Both the position numbers and the translations under genes were made by a program. From an uncultured Bacteroides sp. (lineage in GTDB: Bacteria > Bacteroidota > Bacteroidia > Bacteroidales > Bacteroidaceae): a stretch of DNA of 37,778 nucleotides. The stretch is taken from positions 1 through 37,778 of the forward strand of contig CASENS010000124.1 of NCBI GenBank assembly GCA_949289345.1. The letters run 5' to 3'. Positions 9,110 through 17,032 of this stretch are shown here, one piece after another (position 1 is the stretch's first letter; each line of letters begins with the position of its first letter). The notes beneath the pieces are model-generated. The model saw nothing but the letters and a program-made list of their open reading frames with translations. It made no database searches and had not been told where the DNA came from.

Positions 9110-11929
9110 ATGAACAGCATGCAAATAAAAAACAAATTCCGAATTCTGTCTCTTTTGCTCCTTTGCTTATGCTTGGGAGTGTCAGCGCAGGAAATAAATC
9201 TTTCCGGAACGTGGCGTTTCGCTATCGACCGCAACGACCAAGGGGTTTCTGGCCAATGGTATCTTCAATCGCTGGATGAACGTGTCACGTTACCCGGTTC
9301 CATGATGACCAACGGGAAGGGCGATCCTGTCAATCTTGATACTCCTTGGGAAGGGGACTTCAACGACAAGACCTTTTTCACGCAAGAGCGTTATGCCCCT
9401 TACCGTCAGGCAGACAACTTTAAGATACCTTACTGGCTTCAACCGAACCTCTATTACGCCGGTGTAGCCTGGTATCAGCGTGACATCACCGTTCCAGACT
9501 CGTGGGCAGGGAAAACCATCCGCCTCTATCTGGAACGTTGCCACTGGGTAAGCCGCGTATGGGTAGACGGGAAAGAAGCTGGCAAACAAGACGCCTTGAG
9601 TGCCCCCCATTGGTATGACTTAAGCCAATACCTCACACCCGGCACACACACCTTAAGCATTCGTGTAGACAACGCCATCCGTGACATCGACCCAGGCGTG
9701 AACTCACACTCTGTATCCGACCATACGCAAGGCAACTGGAACGGCATAGCCGGTGCTATTTTGCTGAAAGCCCAAAATCCGGTAGCCTATAGTCAAGTGG
9801 ACGTCTACCCGCAACTTGAAGCCAGGAAGCTGGATGTGAAAGCTTCTATATATAATGGTATAGGCGAAGCCCGGAACGTAACCCTTTCCATGCGGGTGAA
9901 AGGAGAGAAAAAGACTTTTGAGCAGACTGTCTTACCCGGGGATAACCGGATAGAGCTATCAATGCCTTTGCCTGCCGATGTGAAGGCTTGGGATGAATTC
10001 AACCCCAATCTATACCAGCTGGAGTGTACCCTCAGCGAAGGTGAAGAGCAACTGGACGCACGCACCGTGACTTTCGGATGCCGCACATGGAGCGTGAAGG
10101 ATGGTCGACTGATGCTGAACGGACACCCCGTTTTTATGCGTGGTACCCTGCATTGCGCTGCCTTCCCGCTAACCGGATATCCCTCTACCGACAAGGAGGA
10201 ATGGCTGCGTGAATTGCGCATTTGCCGCAGCTATGGTATCAACCACATCCGTTTCCACTCCTGGTGTCCGCCCGAAGCAGCCTTCCAGGCCGCGGATGAA
10301 CTGGGCATGTACTTTGCCATAGAGTGCTCTTCGTGGGCCAACCAGTCCACTACCATTGGTGACGGAAAGCCCATCGATGAGTTTATCCATCGTGAGGCTC
10401 AAGCCATTGTAAACGCCTTCGGCAATCATCCGTCTTTCTGCATGATGGCTTACGGCAATGAACCCGGAGGTGAGAATCAAGTCAGATACCTGACCGACTT
10501 TGTCAATTATTGGAAGAAAGCCGACTCGCGCCGTCTCTACACCAGTGCTGCCGGATGGCCCAATCTGCCGGTCAACGATTTTTTAAGTGACCAGAAACCA
10601 CGCATCCAGCAATGGGGCGCCGGCCTGACCAGTCTCATCAATGCTCAAGAACCTTCTACCGCTTACGATTGGTGTGAATATACCGGAAAATTCACACAAC
10701 CTATCATTAGCCATGAGATTGGCCAATGGTGTGTCTACCCCAATTTCAAGGAAATCAAGAAGTACACAGGCGTCTATAAAGCCCGTAACTTCGAGATATT
10801 CCAAAAAAGCCTGGAGGAGAATGGACTTGCCAGTCTGGCCGACAGCTTCCTGCTGGCTTCAGGAAAACTCCAGACATTATGTTACAAGGCTGACATTGAA
10901 GCCGCTCTGCGCACACCAAAGTTCGGAGGTTTCCAACTTCTGGGTCTGAACGACTTCCCCGGACAAGGCACGGCTATTGTTGGTGCGCTCGATGTGTTTT
11001 GGGAAGAGAAAGGCTATGCCACCTCACGCGATTACGCACGCTTCTGTAGTGCTGTAGTTCCGCTGGCACGCATTCCCAAACTGATATTGACGAATAACGA
11101 AACTTTCTCCGCCTCTGTGGAGGCTGCCAATTTTTACAAGCCAATGGAGCATCCCGAAGCCATCTGGCGTATCCGGGACGACAAAGGACAAGTCCTCAGT
11201 AGTGGTACCTTCGACATTGCCCGGCTGGAATTGGGGAATTGCCAACCTTTAGGCAATGTATCCTTCAATTTGGGCAGCATTAAGGAAGCTGCTTGTTTGA
11301 ATTTGGAAATAGGCCTCGCAGGGCATTACAATGATTGGAACTTCTGGGTCTATCCGACCGGACAACCTGCGCTGGACAAATCTCTCATGCTGACCGACCG
11401 GTTGGATGCCCGTGCCCTTGCCCGCTTGCAAGCCGGAGGCAAAGTCCTGCTTTCACTGCGCAAAGGAAGCTTGCGCCAAGGTTTCGGAGGCGAAGTGGCC
11501 ATAGGCTTCTCCAGCATCTTCTGGAACACGGCCTGGACTAACGGACAGCCACCACATACCTTAGGTCTCCTCTGCGACCCGAAGCATCCGGCCCTGCACG
11601 ATTTCCCCACGGCTTACCATAGCGATTACCAATGGTGGGACGCCATGACCCATAGCGGAGCTGTCAATGTAGGCAAGCTCTCCAAAGACATCCGTCCGTT
11701 GGTGCGTGTCATCGATGACTGGGTGACCAACCGTCCTTTGGCCTTACTCTTTGAAGTCAAGGTAGGCAAAGGCAAACTCCTGGTTTCCGGCATTGACTTC
11801 CATCAGGACATGGATCAGCGTCCTGCCGCCCGCCAGTTGTTGTACAGCCTCGGGCAATACATGATGAGCGATGCCTTCAATCCTCAAACAGAGTTGGGCG
11901 CCCAAAGCATCCGGAAAATCATGAAATAG
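9110..11929 (+). CDS. Secreted glycoside hydrolase family 2 protein (beta-galactosidase or beta-glucuronidase type)
   Basis: The 939-residue protein has a signal peptide (hydrophobic to about residue 23, cleavage near VSAQ), so it should reach the periplasm. Order of domains: GH2 sugar-binding jelly roll (about 30-225; LSGTWRF, WYQRDI), an immunoglobulin-like domain (about 230-335), a TIM barrel (about 336-600) and a beta-rich tail. In the barrel, YGNEPGG places the acid/base at Glu451, and PIISHEIGQW places the nucleophile at Glu536. RFHSWCPPEAAF (391-402) is the usual strand motif of this fold. GH2 covers beta-galactosidase, beta-mannosidase and beta-glucuronidase; co-transcription with a GH35 gene makes a galactoside more likely but does not prove it. 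A second ATG three codons downstream could also serve as start; the signal peptide is kept either way. Confidence 0.85.
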   Translation: MNSMQIKNKFRILSLLLLCLCLGVSAQEINLSGTWRFAIDRNDQGVSGQWYLQSLDERVTLPGSMMTNGKGDPVNLDTPWEGDFNDKTFFTQERYAPYRQADNFKIPYWLQPNLYYAGVAWYQRDITVPDSWAGKTIRLYLERCHWVSRVWVDGKEAGKQDALSAPHWYDLSQYLTPGTHTLSIRVDNAIRDIDPGVNSHSVSDHTQGNWNGIAGAILLKAQNPVAYSQVDVYPQLEARKLDVKASIYNGIGEARNVTLSMRVKGEKKTFEQTVLPGDNRIELSMPLPADVKAWDEFNPNLYQLECTLSEGEEQLDARTVTFGCRTWSVKDGRLMLNGHPVFMRGTLHCAAFPLTGYPSTDKEEWLRELRICRSYGINHIRFHSWCPPEAAFQAADELGMYFAIECSSWANQSTTIGDGKPIDEFIHREAQAIVNAFGNHPSFCMMAYGNEPGGENQVRYLTDFVNYWKKADSRRLYTSAAGWPNLPVNDFLSDQKPRIQQWGAGLTSLINAQEPSTAYDWCEYTGKFTQPIISHEIGQWCVYPNFKEIKKYTGVYKARNFEIFQKSLEENGLASLADSFLLASGKLQTLCYKADIEAALRTPKFGGFQLLGLNDFPGQGTAIVGALDVFWEEKGYATSRDYARFCSAVVPLARIPKLILTNNETFSASVEAANFYKPMEHPEAIWRIRDDKGQVLSSGTFDIARLELGNCQPLGNVSFNLGSIKEAACLNLEIGLAGHYNDWNFWVYPTGQPALDKSLMLTDRLDARALARLQAGGKVLLSLRKGSLRQGFGGEVAIGFSSIFWNTAWTNGQPPHTLGLLCDPKHPALHDFPTAYHSDYQWWDAMTHSGAVNVGKLSKDIRPLVRVIDDWVTNRPLALLFEVKVGKGKLLVSGIDFHQDMDQRPAARQLLYSLGQYMMSDAFNPQTELGAQSIRKIMK

Positions 11930-11946
11930 GAAAACTCCTCCCAAAC

Positions 11947-12012
11947 CTTGGCAAAAGCCTTGTCAATGCTTGGCAACGGCTTTGCCAAAGTCTGGCGAAT
12001 TCAATCATTAAC
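11947..12012. repeat. Tandem 22-base palindromic repeat between the GH2 and GH35 genes
   Basis: Two 22-base units start at 11947 and 11969 (CTTGGCAAAAGCC... and CTTGGCAACGGC...) and agree at about 17 of 22 positions. A decayed third unit (TCTGGCGAA) begins at 11991. TTGGCAAAAGCC (11948-11959) can pair with GGCTTTGCCAA (11978-11988) with one base unpaired, and the second unit alone can form a short hairpin. No T-run follows, so it is not a standard terminator; it could tune expression or RNA stability between the two enzymes. Confidence 0.6.
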
Positions 12013-12030
12013 TTTGAAACCATAATTAAC

Positions 12031-14052
12031 ATGAAGCCTTTTTATTATGTACTTGCGTTTGCCCTGTTAGGATGCATGCCTACATGCGGTCAAACGTTGG
12101 GGCAATCTGTCAAATGGGATGCCCAGAGCTTGTTTTTCGGCGGAAAACGTGTAGTTCCCATTATGGGCGAGATACACTATTCACGCATTCCTGCCAGCGA
12201 ATGGCGCCAAGAACTGCAAAAGATGAAAGCCGGAGGGGTGACTATGATCGCCAACTATGTGTTTTGGAACCACGTGGAGGAAGAAGAAGGTATCTTCAAC
12301 TGGAGCGGCCAGCGTTCCTTACGTCATTTCCTCGAATTATGCAAGGAAGAAGGCCTGCCGGTAGTCCTGCGCATCGGCCCCTTCTGCCATGGCGAAGCCC
12401 GTTGCGGAGGTATTCCTGACTGGGTTATAGCCAAGGAAGGTGTCAAGCTTCGTTCGGAAGACCCGCAATTCCTGCGTTATGTGGAGGCTCTCTACCGGCA
12501 AATCTTCACACAGGCTCAAGGACTCCTGTGGAAAGATGGAGGTCCCGTAGTGGCTTGCCAGTTCGATAATGAATATAGGGGACATGGTTCCTACCTCATG
12601 GCGCTGAAGCGCATTGCCCGGCAGATAGGGTTCGACTTACCTTTCTACACCCGCACCGGATGGCCGGAGCTGAAGACTCCCGTTCCTTATGGCGAAATGA
12701 TACCTCTTTATGGCGATTATGCCGACGGATTTTGGGATCGCAGCATCGAAGAAACGGCCGGCGAATACTGGAAAGCTTTCAACTTCAAGTCCTTCCGCTC
12801 CTCTTCGGCCATAGCCAGCGAACAGCTAAAAGATAGCAACGGGCGCATTACCCAAGGGGATGAACTTTATCCATATTTTACCTGCGAGCTAGGGGGTGGC
12901 ATGATGACCAGTTATCACCGCCGGGTCTACTTGTATCCCGAAGACGCTTATTCGTTGGCTATCGTGAAGTTGGGTTCCGGTTCCAATTTGTTAGGGTATT
13001 ACATGTATCATGGCGGTACCAATCCGGAGGGGAAGACATACCTTAACGAAATGCAACGCACGCTTTCCACCAACTATAACGACTTGCCTGTGAAGACTTA
13101 CGACTTCCAGGCGCCTTTGGGAGAGTTCGGGCAAAAGAACCCGCACTATTACACCTTGCGCAAGCTCCATTTGTTTGCGCACGATTATGGTGAAATGCTG
13201 GCTCCCATGGAAGCCTTTTTCCCACAAGCCGACAAGCCCCAGACAAAAGGTGTGGACAGCTATCTGCGTTGGAGCTATCGTCAAAAGGATAATAGTGCCT
13301 TTGTCTTCATCAATAACTACGAACGCTTGCAGAACCTTTCCGCCAAGAAAGGCGTGCGCTTCGAGGTGTGTGGGGTCAAGTTTCCTCGTAAGGCGCTGAC
13401 CATTCCTGCTGGTACGTCCTGTATTTTCCCCGTCAACATTGACGGTATCCGTTATGCCACTGCCCAGCTTGTCGCCAAGCGTGATGGAAACATCTACTTG
13501 TCGCAAGTGGAAGGCATTCCCACCGAGATTGCCATCGACGGAAAAGTGCTGCGCAATGTAAAGCCCTTAGGCGTGGAAAAGCCTGTATATAAGAATATTT
13601 ACCTGCTTACTCCCGACGATGCCGAAGTCCTTTTCTTGGAAGAAAAGGACATGCCTGTGGAGAAAGCCGCATCGCCTGTGCAATACCGTAAGGTGAAGGA
13701 TGCCGGCCCGCTTCGCAAAATCACCATTGGCGTGGCTGGTGTGGCCGAGTCGCCTGTAGATACCGATTTCGACCAAGCCGCGGTCTACACCATCGATGTT
13801 TCCGCCCGTAAAGGCTTGCTCCGCATCAAGTATCAAGGAGACTGCGCCCGCCTGTATGCCAACGGCGAACTGATAGGAGATAATTTCTACAACGGACGTG
13901 AGTTCCTGTACGGCCTGTGGCGTCTGCCCGAAGATGTAAATCAACTGGAGTTGCGCATCCTGCCCATGCAGCCCGACGAGCCTGTTTACTTTCCCCGTGA
14001 GGCGGACACTACGCCCGGTGAGAAAGTAATCGCGTGCGAGGTGGTTGAATGA
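12031..14052 (+). CDS. Exported GH35 beta-galactosidase
   Basis: The 673-residue protein is a GH35 beta-galactosidase, a retaining enzyme that removes terminal beta-linked galactose. The opening motifs are typical: GEIHYSRIPASEW (46-58), VFWNHVEEEEGIFNW (77-91) and LRIGPFCHGEARCGGIPDW (about 123-141). FDNEYRGHG gives the acid/base Glu181, and FTCELGGGM gives the nucleophile Glu286. The N-terminus has a hydrophobic stretch ending in LLGC (Cys15), which may be a lipobox; a plain signal peptide is the alternative. C-terminal beta-rich domains (about 400-673) are as expected for the family. The gene is probably part of the unit starting at 5806 but is set off from GH2 by a 101-base gap that holds a palindromic repeat. 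The specific substrate is unknown. Confidence 0.9.
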   Translation: MKPFYYVLAFALLGCMPTCGQTLGQSVKWDAQSLFFGGKRVVPIMGEIHYSRIPASEWRQELQKMKAGGVTMIANYVFWNHVEEEEGIFNWSGQRSLRHFLELCKEEGLPVVLRIGPFCHGEARCGGIPDWVIAKEGVKLRSEDPQFLRYVEALYRQIFTQAQGLLWKDGGPVVACQFDNEYRGHGSYLMALKRIARQIGFDLPFYTRTGWPELKTPVPYGEMIPLYGDYADGFWDRSIEETAGEYWKAFNFKSFRSSSAIASEQLKDSNGRITQGDELYPYFTCELGGGMMTSYHRRVYLYPEDAYSLAIVKLGSGSNLLGYYMYHGGTNPEGKTYLNEMQRTLSTNYNDLPVKTYDFQAPLGEFGQKNPHYYTLRKLHLFAHDYGEMLAPMEAFFPQADKPQTKGVDSYLRWSYRQKDNSAFVFINNYERLQNLSAKKGVRFEVCGVKFPRKALTIPAGTSCIFPVNIDGIRYATAQLVAKRDGNIYLSQVEGIPTEIAIDGKVLRNVKPLGVEKPVYKNIYLLTPDDAEVLFLEEKDMPVEKAASPVQYRKVKDAGPLRKITIGVAGVAESPVDTDFDQAAVYTIDVSARKGLLRIKYQGDCARLYANGELIGDNFYNGREFLYGLWRLPEDVNQLELRILPMQPDEPVYFPREADTTPGEKVIACEVVE

Positions 14053-14087
14053 AAAATGATAAGGTGTGAATGCGGAAATATGTTTTT

Positions 14088-14175
14088 CCAAGTATCATTG
14101 ATTAAATGCCCAAGTATTATTGGATAAATGATAAAGTATCCAATGATACTTGGGTATTTTATATCTGAATACTTT
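14088..14175. repeat. Four-unit 22-base intergenic repeat element, copy 1
   Basis: The element consists of 22-base units starting at 14088, 14110, 14132 and 14154. The first two are direct (CCAAGTATCATTG..., CCAAGTATTATTGGATA...), and the last two are inverted versions. CCAAGTATCATTG (14088-14100) pairs perfectly with CAATGATACTTGG (14141-14153). The 17-base arm at 14110-14126 also pairs with 14137-14153 with one wobble, so two hairpins compete for the same strand. The element starts 36 bases after the GH35 stop and ends exactly at the DUF3667 stop, so it also sits where a two-way terminator would be expected. A matching copy is at 32646-32733. Confidence 0.7.
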
Positions 14176-15474
14176 CTATACCTTTCCTATAGCTGCAAGA
14201 ATCAGCTGCAAGACAAGCCAAATGGCGATGCCTGACGCTATCAGGGTAAAGACAGCGGAGAAAAGGAAAGACTTCACTATTGTTTTGCCCCAACTGTCTC
14301 CATAAACCACACGCATCGACATGAGCAAATAAAGATACAGCAGCACCGTAGGAAGATAGTAACACAGCACCTCGGCAAATTTCCCTGTTCTTCCGGCTCC
14401 GGGTCCCAAAGTCTCCAAAATCCAAAAGGAAGCGGGTATAAACAGGAGCAAGGCCACGGTGTTGATGTGTACGGCATGGGCAAAGTGGTGCATGTAGGGC
14501 ATCCGTTTACCACGCTCAAAAGCCTTAAGCAAGAGAGCGAATAGGGGCAAAAGGAACATGAGATAGAACGGCGTCCATTTGGACAGTTGCCCCAACACAT
14601 AACCGACTACAGCCTGTTGACGAAGTTGTTCGTTGGTAGTAGCACGCATACAGGAATACAGAGGGGCACTGAGTTGGCCCGTGAGGGTATCGATGGGCAA
14701 GGAAAGCACGCGTTGGGATTCGGCCAGTTCTTCCTCATCCAGTATCCGTTCCGCAAAATGATAGACTTTCCACTGCTCGAACATATCTTCCTGCTGCGAA
14801 TCGCTAAGGGAAGTACGGAAAAAGCAGGAATCCAACAACTCATGAGGTAAAGTGACCTTATAGAAAGGAATGTCTTCTCCGATACTCGCAATGTGTATTA
14901 CGCTGTCCACATTTCCAACCCCTTTGTGTTTCAATGCTTCAGTGATGCTTGCCGCATCTAACGCATAGACCGTAGTGTCGGGGCTAAGGCTACCTTGCCG
15001 GAATTTCTGTAACAGAGACTTCGGCACTTCATTTGTTGACATCAGTGTAAGAGCCGTCCCGGTGCGATCACCCGCCACCATGAAAAAGATGGCGAAAAAC
15101 ACCACGGACACACACATATAGAGCCGGAAAGGATGAACATAAGAGTTGATTTTGCCCGCGTTGAACTCGTTGGTCAGGAAGCCCGGACGGGTGAACATCA
15201 GCCGGAGAGTCATCCAGATTTTACCGTCAAACTGGTACATGTTCTCAAAATACTGGCGAATGTATTTCCACAAGGGCTGGTGAATGTCCAGCGCATATTG
15301 TCCACACCGGTGGCAATACATGCCTTTCAACGGTGTGCCGCAATTCATACAACGTTCGTATTGGGGATAGGTATGCCGACGGGCGTAGCGCAAGCGTGCA
15401 GCTTCCAGATTACGCCGAATGCGCTGGCGGCGTTGCTGGAAAATCCTTATTATCTGAGTAAATGTTGTAAACAT
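14176..15474 (-). CDS. DUF3667 zinc-ribbon membrane protein, copy A
   Basis: The 432-residue protein begins with a basic segment (many Arg, residues 15-33), then a four-Cys zinc ribbon (Cys42, Cys45, Cys54, Cys57; CMNCGTPLKGMYCHRCG). A strongly conserved block follows (IRQYFENMYQFDGKIW and TRPGFLTNEFNAGKINSYV, about 72-113) with the first membrane segment (about 116-135). After a variable loop of about 160 residues there are four more hydrophobic segments. This layout fits DUF3667, a family of unknown function common in Bacteroidetes. The gene lies 37 bases downstream of a paralogue (15512-16897) and is probably co-transcribed with it. The loop between the first and second membrane segments has diverged most between copies, which suggests it faces a varying partner. 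No function is assigned. Confidence 0.8.
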   Translation of the reverse strand: MFTTFTQIIRIFQQRRQRIRRNLEAARLRYARRHTYPQYERCMNCGTPLKGMYCHRCGQYALDIHQPLWKYIRQYFENMYQFDGKIWMTLRLMFTRPGFLTNEFNAGKINSYVHPFRLYMCVSVVFFAIFFMVAGDRTGTALTLMSTNEVPKSLLQKFRQGSLSPDTTVYALDAASITEALKHKGVGNVDSVIHIASIGEDIPFYKVTLPHELLDSCFFRTSLSDSQQEDMFEQWKVYHFAERILDEEELAESQRVLSLPIDTLTGQLSAPLYSCMRATTNEQLRQQAVVGYVLGQLSKWTPFYLMFLLPLFALLLKAFERGKRMPYMHHFAHAVHINTVALLLFIPASFWILETLGPGAGRTGKFAEVLCYYLPTVLLYLYLLMSMRVVYGDSWGKTIVKSFLFSAVFTLIASGIAIWLVLQLILAAIGKV

Positions 15475-15511
15475 ATCATTTCATATCTTGTTCTACTATA
15501 TATAATGTCTT

Positions 15512-16897
15512 CTATACGTTCTCAGCCACTCCCACCAACATCCAAATAACTAAGCAGAAAGCAATCAAACACGCGATGGTGGAAAACAGAATGAAGAAAA
15601 GTAACGCTTTGATGAATGTCTTTATCCATCCTTGCCGGTAAACGGTATGGAAAGATACAAACAGATAAAGAAACATCACCGTAGGAAAACCTATTAAAGA
15701 GCCTTTCAAGAAATTGGCTTGGAGGGTGTTGGGGATTCCTTCCGGTTGTAAGGACTGCAACAGGACATCCATTCCGTAGGCAAACATGGGTATCAGCGGA
15801 ATACTGATGAGGATAAGGAACACAGTGTTCAGATGAACGGCATGGGCAAAGTGCCACATGTAAGGCATTCGTTGGCGATGATAAAACACTTTCAGCATCC
15901 AGGCAAACAGCGGCAAAAGAAACATCAGGTAAAAAGGCGTCCATTTGGACAGTTGCCCCATGATATTGCTTCGGAACTGCTCATTCTGTAGCATGCGGCC
16001 TTCATCCCCCAAACCGGTGTTCCAATCATAAACGGGTTCGGGAGTAAGGATGAGTGTGTCCCGACCCTCGGCGGTATGTGTGCGAAGACTGTCGATGTGA
16101 AAAGCCAGAATGGCCGTCCGGTTCTCCGGGCCGTAATCATGTCCGTCAATCCAGTTTTCGATGTCCAAATCGTTCAGACTCCGACAGGAACGTATGAATT
16201 CCCAATCTTTTTCAGCGAGTGGCACTTGCTTAAAACGTTCGAAAAGCACACAAGGCACCGTGGCGCGAGCCAGCCCGTAGGCATCGTCCACAAGCTGATA
16301 GCGCACAAGACTGTCCGCATTCTCCAACTTGTAACGCAAAGAAAGCGTCTGCACCAAGTTGGGAGCGTGATACATATAGATAGTGGTATCTGTCCGGCAG
16401 GTATCCTCCTGCAACCGTTCGATAGTGCGGTTGTTCAATTGTCCTTCATTCATTACATCTATCTGGTTCATTCTGTCGCCAGCCACCATGAAGAATACGG
16501 CGAAAAATATTACAGACACGCACATATAGAGCCGGAAAGGATGAACATAAGAGTTGATTTTGCCCGCGTTGAACTCGTTGGTCAGGAATCCCGGACGGGT
16601 GAACATCAGCCGGAGAGTCATCCAGATTTTGCCGTCAAACTGATACATGTTCTCGAAGTATTGGCGGATGTATTTCCAAAAAGGCTGCTCAGTATCCAAG
16701 GCGTATTGCCCGCAACGGTAACAATACATGCCTTCCAAACGGGTGCCGCAATTCTTGCAGTATGTGTATCGGGGAGTGGTCTTATGTCGGATGCGGCGCA
16801 AACGAATCAATTCAATACGACGCCGGATGCGCTGTTTCCGTTCATTCAATCGATTTCGTAAATAGCTTAAAAATGAATTCGTTTCGGTGTCAGTCAT
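15512..16897 (-). CDS. DUF3667 zinc-ribbon membrane protein, copy B
   Basis: This is a paralogue of the downstream gene with the same plan: Arg-rich N-terminus, four-Cys zinc ribbon (CKNCGTRLEGMYCYRCG), the conserved TRPGFLTNEFNAGKINSYV block, a first membrane segment, a variable loop and four C-terminal membrane segments. Length from this start is 461 residues. The start was set at the ATG at 16897 (MTDTETNSF): an upstream in-frame TTG at 16924 overlaps the promoter box CAAAAGTA (16922-16929 on the plus strand), so it cannot be a transcribed start. The leader would be only about 20 bases. Function unknown. A 122-base stretch (16521-16642) is nearly identical to copy A, while flanking DNA differs more, as if by gene conversion. 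Confidence 0.8.
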   Translation of the reverse strand: MTDTETNSFLSYLRNRLNERKQRIRRRIELIRLRRIRHKTTPRYTYCKNCGTRLEGMYCYRCGQYALDTEQPFWKYIRQYFENMYQFDGKIWMTLRLMFTRPGFLTNEFNAGKINSYVHPFRLYMCVSVIFFAVFFMVAGDRMNQIDVMNEGQLNNRTIERLQEDTCRTDTTIYMYHAPNLVQTLSLRYKLENADSLVRYQLVDDAYGLARATVPCVLFERFKQVPLAEKDWEFIRSCRSLNDLDIENWIDGHDYGPENRTAILAFHIDSLRTHTAEGRDTLILTPEPVYDWNTGLGDEGRMLQNEQFRSNIMGQLSKWTPFYLMFLLPLFAWMLKVFYHRQRMPYMWHFAHAVHLNTVFLILISIPLIPMFAYGMDVLLQSLQPEGIPNTLQANFLKGSLIGFPTVMFLYLFVSFHTVYRQGWIKTFIKALLFFILFSTIACLIAFCLVIWMLVGVAENV

Positions 16898-16921
16898 ATT
16901 TGTATATGCGTTAAGTTGACG

Positions 16922-16929
16922 CAAAAGTA
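16922..16929 (-). promoter_or_regulatory. -7 promoter box of the DUF3667 pair
   Basis: On the minus strand the sequence reads TACTTTTG, an exact TAnnTTTG match, 25 bases before the chosen ATG. No clear -33 TTG is seen. The box lies back to back with the pfp promoter, about 20 bases away. Confidence 0.5.
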
Positions 16930-16947
16930 TAAAAAAATCTCATGTAG

Positions 16948-16979
16948 TTTGCTTTTTTTCGGGGAAAAAGCGAACTTTG
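16948..16979 (+). promoter_or_regulatory. Probable promoter of pfp
   Basis: TTTG at 16948-16951, 20 bases, then GAACTTTG at 16972-16979. The spacing is ideal, and the -7 box differs from TAnnTTTG only in its first base. The leader to the start at 17033 would be about 47 bases. Confidence 0.5.
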
Positions 16980-17032
16980 TGCCGCCTTATTTTGAGGAAG
17001 AAGATTGTAACACCTTTAAATAAAATTGAGAT

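Noticed and set aside
8068-9234. Minus-strand frame of 388 codons opposite the DUF5107/TPR gene
   Set aside because: It is a shadow of a clear TPR coding region; its product has no recognisable domain.
16076-16861. Plus-strand frame opposite DUF3667 copy B
   Set aside because: It mirrors the conserved DUF3667 block, and a related frame opposite copy A (15133-15549) exists for the same reason.
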